A stretch of DNA of 64,000 nt from Rhinopithecus roxellana (Eukaryota; Chordata; Mammalia; Primates; Cercopithecidae): contig NC_044562.1 in the NCBI RefSeq assembly GCF_007565055.1, positions 53,826,250-53,890,249 on the forward strand, in the 5' to 3' direction. The position numbers and the translations under genes are program-made. Positions 36,642 to 48,700 of this stretch are shown one piece after another. Position 1 is the first letter of the stretch; each line of letters begins with the position of its first letter. The notes beneath the pieces are model-generated. The model was given only the letters and a program-made list of their open reading frames with translations, searched no databases and was not told the DNA's origin.

Positions 36642-37816
36642 TTTCCTAGAAAGCTTCTTTCCAGTTTTTGTTTGAGGCTATTTCCCTTTTCACCATCGGC
36701 ATCAACATGCTCCCGAATATCACCTGGTACCTGTTTCTCAAAAAGGGTTTCCCTGAAACTTTATGAGAAGAGAGGTATAACACTGTGACTGAAATGCACA
36801 CATCACAAAGCAGTTCCTCCGAAAGCTTCTCTCCAGTTTCGGTCTGAACATATTTCTTTTTTCACCTTCAGCCTCAATGTGCTCCTGTATATCCCAGCAC
36901 ACGCTAAACATACACAGGGAAAGAAAACTGTTCAATGAAAAGAGAGGCTTATCAGAGTGAGAGGAATTAATACAACACAGAGCAGTTTCACAGATAGCTT
37001 CCTTCTGGATATTACCTGAGGATATTTCTTTCTCGATATTCTAAGCATCGTTCCCAAATGTCCTTCCACAGATTCCACAAAAACAGTGATTTCAAGCTGC
37101 CCAATCCAAAGAATGGTTTAAATCTATGAGACGAATACACGCATGGCAAAGCAGTTGCTCAGAACGTTTCTCTGCAGGTTTCATCGGAAGACGTTTCCTC
37201 CCTCACCACAAGCCTCCGGGCATCACTAAATATCCCTTCAAAGATGCTTCAAAGACAGAGTTTCGAAACTGGGCTACATAGAGTAAGCATTAACTCTGTG
37301 AAGTGAATTCACATATCAGAGAGTAGATTTTTGGAACGCTTCTCTCTCGATTTTATTTCAGTATATTTCACTATTCGCCATAGTCCTCAATGCGTTCCGA
37401 AATATCACTTTTTCAGTTTCACAGGAACAGAGTTCAAACACTGCCTTGTGAGAAAAGAGGAATAGCTCCCTCAGTGGAATGCATACATCGCAAAGTAGTT
37501 TCTCAGAAAGCTTCTATCCAGTTTTTATCTGAAGATATCTCCTCTTTCACAGTAGGCCCAACTGTGCTCCCGAGTGTCCCTTCATGGATCTGTGCATGAC
37601 GGAGTTTCCAAACTGTGTAATATAATTCATGTTTTTACTATGTGAGACAAATAAATATATCTAACACAAAGCAGTTTCACAGAACTCTTCTTTCCAGTTT
37701 TTGTCTGAGAATATTTCCTTTTTCACCATAGTCATCGCTATACTCCCGAATATCTCTTGGTAGCTTTTTCTCCAAAATGGATTCTGGAATCCCTTAGGAG
37801 AAGAAAGGTATATTTC
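36642..37816 (-). repeat. Alpha satellite of the 13-monomer family, between LTR and chimeric L1
   Basis: About seven minus-strand monomers in the normal 13-monomer order. The block ends at 'aagaaaggtatatttc', the target site of the following L1. No gene is present. Confidence 0.9.
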
Positions 37817-39791
37817 TTTTTTTTTATTACTATACTTTAAGTTCTAGTGTACATGTGCACAATGTGCAAGTTTGTTACATATGTATACCTGTGCCACATA
37901 GTTGTGCTGCACCCATCAACTCGTCAGCACCCATCAATTTGTCATTTATATCAGGTATAACTCCCAATGCAATCCCTCCCCCCACACCCCTCCCTATGAT
38001 AGGCCCCGATGTGTGGTGCTCCCCTTCCCGAGTCCAAGTGATTTCATTGTTCAGTTCCCACCTATGAGTGAGAACATGCGGTGTCTGGTTTTCTGTTCTT
38101 GTGACAGTTTGCTAGGAATGATGGTTTCCAGCTGCATCCATGCCCCTACAAAGGATGCAAACTCATCCTTTTTATGGCTGCATAGTATTCCATGGTGTAT
38201 ATGTGCCACATTTTCCTAATCCAGTCGGTCACTGATGGACATTTGGGTTGATTCCAACTCTTTCCAATTGTGAATAGTGCTGCAATAAACATACGTGTAC
38301 ATGTGTCTTTATAGCAGCATGATTTAGAACAAAGCTGGAGGCATCACGCTACCTGACTTCAAACTATACTACAAGGCTACAGTAACTAAAACAGCATGGT
38401 AATGGTATCTAAACAGTGATATAGACCAACGGAACAGAACAGTGTCCTCAGATATAATACCACACATCTACAGCCATCTGATTTTTGACAAACCTGAGAG
38501 AAACAAGAAATGGGGAAAGGATTCCCTATTTAATAAATGGTGCTGGGAAAATTGGCTAGCTATAAGTAGAAAGCTGAAAATGGATCCTTTCTTTAGTCCT
38601 TATAAGAAAATTAATTCAAGATGGATTAGACACTTAAAGGTTAAACCTAATACCATAAAAATCCTAGAAGAAAACGTAGGTAGTACCATTCAGGACAAAG
38701 GCATGGGCAAGGACTTCATGTCTAAAGCACCAAAAGCAACGGCAGCAAAAGCAAAAATTGACAAATGGGATCTAATTAAACTAAAGAGCTTCTGCACAGC
38801 AAAAGAAACTACCATCAGAGTGAACAGGCCACCTACAGAATGGGAGAAAATTTTTGCAATCTACTCATCTGACAAAGGGATAATATCCAGAATCTACAAA
38901 GAACTCAAACAAATTTAGAAGAAAAAAACAAACAACACCATCAAAAAGTGGGCAAAGGATATGAACAGACATTTCTCAAAAGAAGACTTTCATACAGCCA
39001 ACAGACACATGAAAAAATGCTCATCATCACTGGGCATCAGAGAAATGCAAATCAAAACCACAATGAGATACCATCTCACATCAGTTAGAATGGCAATCAT
39101 TAAAAAGTCAGGCAAAAACAGGTGCTGGAGAGGGTGTGGAGAAATAGGAACACTTTTACACTGTTGGTGGGATTGTAAACTAGTTCAACCATTATGGAAA
39201 ACAGTATGGCGATTCCTCAAGGATCTAGAACTAGATGTACCACATGACCCAGCCATTCCACTACTGGGTACATACCCAAAGGATTACAAATCATGCTGCT
39301 GTAAAGACACATGCACACGTATGTTTATTGCGGCACTATTCACAATAGCAAAGACTTGGAATCAACCCAAATGTCCATCTGTGACAGACTGGATTAAGAA
39401 AATGTGGCACATATACACCATGGAATATTATGCAGCCATAAAAAAGGATGAGTTTGCGTCTTTGTAGGGACGTGGATGCAGCTGGAAACCATCTTTCTTA
39501 GCAAACTATCACAAGAACAGAAAACCAAACACCGCATGTTCTCACTCATAGGTGGGAACTGAACAATGAGATCACTTGGACTCGGGAAGGGGAACATCAC
39601 ACACCAGGGCCTACCATTGGGAGGGGGGAGGGGGGAGGGATTGCATTGGCAGTTATACCCGAAATAAACGATGAATTGAGGGGTGCTGACGAGTTGATGG
39701 GTGCAGCACACCAACAAGGCACAAGTATACATACGTAACAAACCTGCACATTATGCACATGTACCCTAGAACTTAAAGATTAAAAAAAAAA
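37817..39791. mobile_element. Chimeric L1: inverted minus-strand tail fused to a plus-strand L1 with its own 3' end
   Basis: 37817-38326 is a minus-strand L1 3' end (a T-tract, then reversed 3' UTR and ORF2 end). At 38326/38327 it switches to plus-strand ORF2 that runs on through the 3' UTR to an A-tract at 39782-39791. The left half and the switch point match the 5'-inverted L1 at 41382. The plus half continues past that element's end, so two L1s appear to be fused. ORF2 remnants are frames 38442-38918 (stop at 'atttag') and 38961-39467, which keeps the CX3CX7HX4C motif. Both are broken. The satellite to the right resumes about 640 bp further along the normal monomer order than the satellite to the left. 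Confidence 0.85.
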
Positions 39792-41381
39792 GAACAGTCT
39801 TCAAACTGTGCCTTATGAGAAGAAAGTTATAACTCCCTGAGTGGAATGCACACATCACCAAGCAGTTTCTCAGAAAGCTTCTCTCCAGTCTTTATCTGTC
39901 TATATTTCCTATTTCACCATAGGCCCGAATGTGATCCCAAATATCCCTTCGTGGATCCATCCATAATGGAGTTTCCAAGCTGCGTAATGTAAAGAAAGCT
40001 TCATATATGTGAGATGAATAAACATAGTAAAAAGCAGATTCACAGAAAGCTTCCTTCCTGTTTTTATCTGAAGATATTTCCTTTTTCACCATAGTCCAGA
40101 ATGTGCTCATGAAGGTCCGTTCGTCCATCCATCCATGACAATTTCCAAGCTGCATAATGTAAAGAAAGCTGTATCTATGTGATATGTTTACAGATATCAC
40201 AGAATAGTTTCCTACAAAGTTTCTTTCCAGGTTTTGTCTGAGGCTATTTCCCTTTTCACCATCAGCATCAACATGCTCCAGAATATCACTTGGTACCTGT
40301 TTCTCGAAAAGAGTTTCCCTGACCCTGTATGAGAAGAGAGGTATAACACTGTGACTGAAATGCGCACGTCACAAAGCACTTCCTCGGAAAGCTTCTCTCC
40401 AGTTTCCGTCTGAACATATTTCCTTTTTCAACGTTAGCCTCAAAGTGCTCCTGAATATCCCATCACATGCTAAACATGCACAGGGCTAGAAAACTGCTGA
40501 ATGAAAAGAGAGGCTTATCTGAGTGAGAGGAATTAAGATGACACAGAGCAGTTTCAAAGAAAGCTTCCTTCTGGATTTTACCTGAGGATATTTCTTTCTC
40601 CATATTCTAAGGATCGTTCCCAAATGTCCTTCCTCAGATTCCACAAAAACAGTGATTTCAAGCTTCTCAATCCAAAGAATGGTTTAACTCTAGGAGATGA
40701 ATACACACATCACAAAGCACTTGCTCAGAAAGTTTCTCTGCAGGTTCCATCAGAAGACATTTCCTCGTTCACCACGAGCCTTTGGGCATCACTAAATATG
40801 CCTTCACAGATCCTTCAAAGACAGAGTTTCAAAACTGTGCAACCTAGAGTAAGCATTAACTCTGTGAAGTGAATGCACATATCAGAGAGTAGATTCTTGG
40901 AATGCTTCTTCCTCGATTTCATTTCAGTACATTTCACTATTCGCCATTGTCCTCAATGCGTTCCGAAATATCACTTTTTTGGTTTCAAGGAACAGTGTTC
41001 AAACACTGACTTCTGAGAAAAGAGGTAAAACTCCCTGAGTGGAATGCATACATCACAAAGTAGTTTCTCAGAAAGCTTCTATCCAGTTTTTACCTAAAGA
41101 TATCTCCTCTTTCACCTTAGGCCTGAATGTGCTCCCGAATGTCCCTTCACGGATCTGTGCATGAAGGAGTTTCCAAACTGCATAATATAATTAAAGTTTT
41201 AACTATGAGAGATGAATAAATATATCTAACACAAAGCAGTTTCACAGAACTCTTCTTTTCAGTTTTTGTTTGAGGATATTTCCTTTTTCACCATAGTCAT
41301 CGCTATACTCCCGAATATCTCTTGGTAGCTTTTTCTCTAAAAGGGATTTCGGAATCCTTTGAAATAAGAAAGGTATATTTC
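39792..41381 (-). repeat. Alpha satellite of the 13-monomer family, between the two L1 loci
   Basis: About nine minus-strand monomers in normal order, beginning mid-monomer ('gaacagtcttcaaactgtgc') and ending at the L1 target site 41366-41381. No gene is present. Confidence 0.9.
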
Positions 41382-42303
41382 TTTTTTTTTCTTTTATTAT
41401 TATTATACATTAAGTTGTAGGGTACATGTGCACAATGTGCAGATTTGTTACCTGTGTATACCTGTGCCACGTTGTTGTGCGGCACCCATCAAGTCGTCAG
41501 CACCCATCATTTTGTAATTTATATCAGGTATAACTCCCAATGCAATCCCTCCTGCCACACTCCTCCCCATGATAGGTCCCGATGTGTGATGTTCCCCTTC
41601 CCGAGTCCAAGTGATTTCATAGTTCAGTTCCCACCTATGAGTGAGAACCTGCGGTGCTTGGTTTACTGTTCTTGTGATAGTTTGCTAAGAATGATGGTTT
41701 CCAGCTGCATCCATGTTCCTACAAAGGATGCAAACTCATCCTTTTTATGGCTGCATAGTATTCCATGGTGTATATGTGCCACATTTTCCTAATCCAGTCT
41801 GTCACTGATGAACATTTGGGTTGATTCCAACTCTTTGCTATTGTGAATAATGCAGCAATAAACATACATGTGCATGTGTCATTATAGCATCATGATCTAG
41901 AACGAAGCCGGAGGAATCATGCTACCTGACTTCAAACTATACTACAAGGCTACAGTAACCAAAACAGCATGGTACTGGTACCAAAACAGAGATATAGACC
42001 AATGGATCAGAACAGGGTCCTCAGAAATAATACCACGCATCTACAGCCATCTGATCTTTGACAAACCTGAGAGAAACAAGAAATGGGGAAAGGATTCCCT
42101 ATTTAAAAAATAATGCAGGGAAAACTGGTTAGCCATTAGTAGAAAGTTGAGAATGGATCCTTTCCTTACTCCTTATACGAAAATTAATTCAAGATGGATT
42201 AGAGACTTAAATGTTACACCTAATACCATAAAAATCCTAGAAGTAAAGCTAGGTAGTACCATTCATGACATAGGCATGGGCAAGGACTTCATGTCTAAAA
42301 CAC
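41382..42303 (-). mobile_element. Twin-primed (5'-inverted) L1 insertion
   Basis: Minus-oriented L1: a T-tract and reversed 3' UTR/ORF2 end at 41382-41899, then an inverted 5' segment in plus orientation at 41900-42303 that stops inside ORF2 without an A-tail. Target-site copies AAGAAAGGTATATTTC (41366-41381) and AAGAAAGTTATATTTC (42307-42322, one mismatch) flank it, so the element is complete as inserted. Relative to the intact stretch 38731-39287, about 557 bp of ORF2 were lost at the inversion joint, which is typical of twin priming. Open frames within it are ORF2 fragments or chance frames. Confidence 0.85.
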
Positions 42304-45300
42304 GAGAAGAAAGTTATATTTCCGTGAGTGGAATGCACACGTCACAAAGCAGCTCCTCGGAAAGCCTCTCTCCAGTTTCTATATGAAGATGTATCCTTTC
42401 TTACCATAAGCCTCAAAGCCCTGCAGAGTATCCCTTCGCAGACTAAACAAAAACAGTGTTATGATACAGCTCAATGGAAAGAGAAGCTTAACTGTGTGAG
42501 CGGATTCACGTGACACAGAGCAGTTTGACAGAAACCTTCCTTCTGGTTTCTCTCTGAGGTTATTTCTTTTTCAGGATATTCTAAAGAGCGTGTCCAAATG
42601 TCCTTTCTCAGATTCCACAGAAGCAGTGATTTCAAACTGCTCAATCCAAAGAATGGTTTAACGTTATGAGATTAATACAAACATCACAAAAGAGTTGCGC
42701 AGAAAGCTTCTCTCTGATTTTCGATGGAAGACATTTCCTTGCCTCACACAGGACTCCGGTCGCCACTTACTATCCCTTCACAGAACCCTAAAAGACCGAC
42801 TTTCAAACTGGGAAATGTAGAGGAAGATTTAACACTGTCAAAGGAATGGACATGTCAGAGAGCACTTTCTTCGGAGGCTTCTTTCTGTTTTTTATGCATG
42901 ACATTTCACTTTTTGCCCTAGTCTTCAATGTGCTCCGAATATCACACTTTTGGTTTTACAGGAACAGTGTTCAAACTGGGCCTTATGAGAAGAAATTCGT
43001 GGATCCGTCCATGACAATTTCCATGCTGCGTAATGTAAAGAAAGCTTTATCTATGTGAGATGATTACACTTATCACAGAGTAGTTTCCTAGACAGAATCT
43101 TTCCAGTTTTTGTCTGAGGCTGTTTGCTTTTTACCAATGGCATCAACATGCTCCAGAATATCACTTGGCACCTGTTTCTTCAAAATGTTGCCCAGACGCT
43201 GTATAAGAAGACAGGTATAACACTGTGAGTGGAATGCACACGTCACAAAGCAGTTCCTCGGAAAGCTTCTCTCCAGTTTTGTTCTGAACATATTTTCTTT
43301 TTCACTTTAAGCCTCATAGTGCTCCCGAATATCCCATTACACGCTAAACATACACAGGGTTAGAAAACTGTTCAATGAAATGAGAGGCTTAACTGAGTGA
43401 GAGGAATTAAGACAGCACAGAACAGTTTCACAAAAGCTTCCTATAGGCCCGAATGTGATCCCAAATATCCCTTCGTGGATTCATCTACGAGGGAGTTTCA
43501 AACCTGTGTAATGTAATAAAGCTTCATCTATGTGAGAGGAATAAACGTATCAAAAAGCATATTCACAGAAATCTTCTTTCCAGTTTTTATCTGAAGATAT
43601 TTCCTTTCTCACCATAGTCCAGAATGTGCTCCCAAATGTGCCTTCTTCGATCCCTCCATGACAGTTTCCAAGCGGCATAATGTAAAGAAAGCTTTATCTA
43701 TGTGAGATGATTACACACATCACAGAGTAGTTTCCTACAAAGTTTCTTTCCAGTTTTTGTTTGAGGCTATTTCCCTTTTCACCATCAGCATCAACATGCT
43801 CCCGAATGTCACTTGGTACCTGTTTCTCCAAAAGGGTTTCCCTGACGCTGTATGAGAATAGAGATATAACACTCTGAGTGGAATGCACACGTCACAAAGC
43901 AGTTCCTTGGAAAGCTTCTCTCCGGTTTCGGTCTGAACATATTTCCTATTTCAGCATTCACCTCAATGTGCTCCCGAATATCCCATCACACGCTCAACAT
44001 GCACAAGTCTAGAAAACTCCTCAATGAAAAGAGAGGCTTATCTGGGTGAGAGGAACTAAGACAACACAGAGCAGTTTCACGGAAAGCTTCCTTCTGGATT
44101 TTACCTCAGGATATTTCTTTCTCCATATTCTAAGGATCGTTCCCAAATGTCCTTCCTCAGATTCCACAAAAAGAGTGATTTCAAGCTGCTCAATCCAAAG
44201 AGTGGTTTAACTCTAGGAGACGAATACACACATCGCAAAGCACTTGCTCAGAACGTTTCTCTGCAGGTTTCATCAGAAGACGTTTCCTCGCTCACCACGA
44301 GCCTCCATGCGTCACTAAATATCCTTTGACAGCTTCTTCAAAGACAAAGTTTTGAAACAGGGCAACATAGAGTAAGCATTAACTCTGTGAAGTGAATGCT
44401 CCTATCAGAGAGCAGATTGTTGGAATCCTTCTTCCTCTATTTTATTTCAGTGTAATTCACTATTTGCCATAATCCTCAATGCATTTTGAAGTATCACTTT
44501 TTTGGTTACACATGAACAGCGTTCAAACACTGTCTTGTGAGAAAAGAGGTATAACTCCCTGAGTGGAATGCATACATCACAAAGTAATTTCTCAGAATGC
44601 TTCTATCCCGTTTTTATCTGAAGATATCTCCTCTTTCACCATAGGCCTGAATGTGCTCCTGAATGTCCCGTGGCAGATCTGTGCATGACGGAGTTTCCAA
44701 ACTGCATAATATAATTAAAGTTTTAACTATGCGAGATGAATAAATATATGTAACACAAAGCAGTTTCACAGAACTCTTCTTTCCAGTTTTTGTCTGAAGA
44801 TATTTCCTGTTTGACCATAGTACAGAATGTGCTCCCGAAGGTCCCTCGTGGATCCATCCGTGACAATTTACAAGCTGCGTAATGTAAAGAAAGCTTTATC
44901 TATGTGAGATGATTACACATATCACAGAGTAGTTTGCTAGAAGGCTTCTTTCCAGTTTTTGTCTGAGGCTATTTCCCTTTTCATCTTCGGCATAAACATG
45001 CTCCCGAATATCACTTGGTACCTGTTTCTCCAAAAGGGTTTCCCTGACGCTGTATGAGAAGAGTGGTATAACACTGTGACTGGAATGCACACGTCACAAA
45101 GCAGTTCCTCGGAAAGCTTCTCTCCAGTTTCCGTCTGAACATATTTCCTTTTTCACCGTTAGCCTCAAAGTGCTGTATGAGAAGAGAAGTATAACACTGT
45201 GATTGGAATGCACACATCACAAAGCAGCTCCTCAGAAAGCTTCTCTCCAGTTTCTAACTGAAGTAGTTTCCTTTCTCACCATAAGCCTCAAAGCCCTCCA

Positions 45301-45776
45301 GAATATCCCTTCGCAGACTAAACAAAAAGAGTGTAATGATACAGCTCAAGGAAAAGAGAAGCTTAAGCGTGTGAGTGGAATTCACGTGACACAGAGAAGT
45401 TTCACAGAAAGCTTCCTTCTGGTTTCTCTCTGAGGTTATTTCATTTTTTGGATATTCTAAAAAGCGTTTCCAAATGTCCTTTCTCAGGTTATACAGAAAC
45501 AGTGTTTTCACACTGCTCAATCCAAAGAAAGATTTAACGCTATGAGATAAATACAAACATCACAAAAGAGTTGCGCAGAAAGTTTCTCTCCGATTTTGGA
45601 TGGAAGACATTTCCTAGCCTCACACAGGCCTCCGGTCACCACTAACTATCCCTTTGCAGAAACCTCAAAGAATGACTTTCCACCTGGGAAATGTAGAGTA
45701 ACATTTAACCCTGTGAAAAGAATGGACATGTCACAGGGCAGTTTCTTCGAGTGCTTCTTTCCTTTTTTTATTGGAT
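42304..45776 (-). repeat. Alpha satellite of the 13-monomer family with two deletion joints
   Basis: Minus-strand monomers with two out-of-register joints. Near 42994, 'gagaagaaa' is joined directly to 'ttcgtggatccgtcc'. Near 43441, 'aaaagcttcc' is joined to 'tataggcccgaatg'. A similar odd joint lies near 45172, where 'caaagtgctgtatgagaag' fuses two monomer types. No gene is present. Confidence 0.88.
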
Positions 45777-48700
45777 GACATTTCAGTTTTTGCCACAGTC
45801 TTCAATGCACTCCGAATATCACTCTTTTGGTTTTACAGGGACAGTGTTCAAACAGTGCTTTATGAGAAGAAACTTCGTGGATCCGTCCATGATAGTTTCC
45901 AAGCTGCATAATGTAAAGAAAGCTTTATCTATGTGAGATGATTACACATATCACAGAGTCGTTAACTAGAAATCTTCTTTCCAGTTTTTGTCTGAGGCTA
46001 TTTCCCTTTTCACCATCGGTATCAACATGCTCTCGAATATCACTTGGTAGCTGTTTCTCCAAAAGGCTTTCCCCGATGCTGTAAGAGAATAGAGTTATAA
46101 CACTGCTACTGGAATGCAATCGTCACAAAGCAGTTCCTCAGAAAGCTTCTCTCCAGTGTCGGTCTGAACATATTTCCTTTTTCACCGATAGCCTCAAAGT
46201 GCTCCCGAATATCCCATCACACGCTAAACATGCACAGGGTTAGAAAACTGCTCAATGAAAAGAGAGGCTTATCTGAGTGAGAGGTATTAAGACGACACAG
46301 AGCAGTTTCACAGAAAACTTCCTTTTGGATTTTACCTGAGGATGTTTCTTCCTCCAAATTCTAAGGATTGTTTGCAAATGTCCTTCCTCAGATTCCACAA
46401 AAACAGTGATTTCAAGCTTCTGAATCCAAAGAATGGTTTAACTCTAGGAGATGAATACATTCATCGCAAAGCAGTTGCTCAGAACGTTTCTCTGCAGGTT
46501 TCATCAGAAAATGTTTCCTCGCTCACCACAAGTCTCCGGGCGTCACTAAATATCCCTTCACAGATACATCAAAGAGAGAGTTTTGAAACTGGGCGACATA
46601 GAGTAAGCATTAACTCTGTGAAATGAATGCACATATCAGAGAGCAGATAGTTGGAACGTTTCTTCCTCGAATTTATTTCAGTATATTTCACTATTCGCCA
46701 TAGTCCTCAATGTGTTCCAAAATATCACATTTTCAGTTTCACAGGAACAGTGTTCAAACACTGCCTTGTGAGAAAAGACGTATAACTTCCTGAGTGGAAT
46801 GCATACATCACAAAGTAGTTTCTCAGAAAGCTTCTATCCAGTTTTTATATGAAGATATCTACTTTTCACCGTAGGCCTGAATGTGCTCCCAAATGTCCCT
46901 TCGTGGTTGTGTGCATGACGGAGTTTCCAAACTGCATAATATAATTAAAGATTTAACTATGCATGATGAATAAATATATCTAACACAAAGCAGTTTCACT
47001 CAAATTTTCTTTCCAGTTTTTGTCTGAGGATATTTCCTTTTTTACCATAGCCTATCCTATACTCCCGAATATCTGTTTTGTAGCTTTTTCTCCAAAAGAG
47101 ATTCCAGAATCCTCTAGGAGAAGAAACGTATATTTCTGTGAGTGGAATGCACACGTCACAAAGCAGCTCCTCAGAAACCTTCTCTCCAGTTTCTATCTGA
47201 ATATATTTCTTTCTCACCATAAGCCTCAAAACCCTCCAGAATATCCCCTCGCAGACTAAACAAAAACAGTGTTATGATACAGCTCAATGAAAAGAGAAGT
47301 TTAACTGTTTGAGCGGAATTCACGTGACACCCAGCAGGTTCACAGAAAGATTCCTTCTGGTTTCTATTTGAGGTTATTTCTTTTGAGGATATTCTAAATA
47401 GCGTTTCCAAATGTCCTTTCTCGGATTCCACAGAAACAGTGATTTCAAACTGCTCAATCCAAAGAATCATTTAACACTATGATGAACACAAACATCACAA
47501 AAGAGTTGTGCAGTAAGATTCTCTCCGATTTTCGATTAAAGACATTTCTTTGCCTCACACAGGCCTCCGGTTGCTACTTACTATCCCTTCGCAGAACCCT
47601 CAAAGAGCAACTTTCAAACTGGGAAATACAGAGTATGCTTTAACACTGTGAAAAGTATGGACATGTCAGGGAGCAGTTTATTCGAGCGCTTCTTTCTGTT
47701 TAGTATTAGACAACATTTCACTTTTTGCCATGTACTTCAATGTGCTCTGAATGTCACTGTTTTTGTTTTACAGGAACAGTCTTTAAAGTGTGCCTTATGA
47801 GAAGAAAGTTAAAACTCCCTAATTAAAATGCTCACATCACCAAACAGTTTCACAGAAGGCTTCTCTCCAGTTCTTATCTCACTATATTTCTTATTTCAAC
47901 ATAGGCCCAATGTGATCCCAAATATCCCTTCCTGGATCCCTTTACGAGGGAGTTTCCAAGCTGCATAATGTAAAGAAAGCTTCATCTATGTGAGATGAAT
48001 AAACATAGCAAAAAGCAGATTCACAGAAAGCTTCTTTCCAGTTTTTATCTGAAGATATTTCCTTTTTCACCATAGTCCAGAGTGTGCTCCCGAAGGTCCC
48101 TTCGTGGATTCGTCCATGAGAATTTCCAAGCTTCGTAATGTAAAGAAAGCTTTATCTATGTGAGATGATCACACATATCCGGAGTAGTTTCCTAGAAAGC
48201 ATCCTTCCAGTTTTTGTCTGAGACTATTTCCCTTTTAACCTTCGGCATCAACATGCTGCCGAATATCACTTGGTACCTGTTTCTTCAAAAGGGTTTCCCC
48301 GATGCTGTATGAGAAGAGAGGTATAACACTGTGATTGGAATGCACACGTCACAAAGCAGTTCCTCTGAAAGCTTCTCGCTAGTTTCCCTCTGAACATATT
48401 TCCTTTTTCACCATAAGCCTCAAAGTGCTCCGAAATATCCCATCACACGCTAAACATACACAGGGTTAGAAAACTGCTAAATGAAAAGAGAGGCTTACCT
48501 GAGTGAGACGAATTAAGACGACACAGAGCAGTTTCACAGAAAACTTCCTTCTGGATTTTACCTGAGGATATTTCTTTCTCCATATTCTAAGGATCATTCC
48601 CAAATGTCCTTCCTCAGATACCACAAAAACAGTGATTTCAAGCTGCTTAATCCAAAGAATGGTTCAACTCTATGAGATGAATACAAACATCGCAAAGTAG

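Noticed and set aside
37817..39791. Simple twin-priming inversion for the whole locus
   Set aside because: A single twin-primed L1 has one tail. This locus has a T-tract at one end and an A-tract at the other, and the satellite register is broken across it, so a fusion of two L1s fits better.
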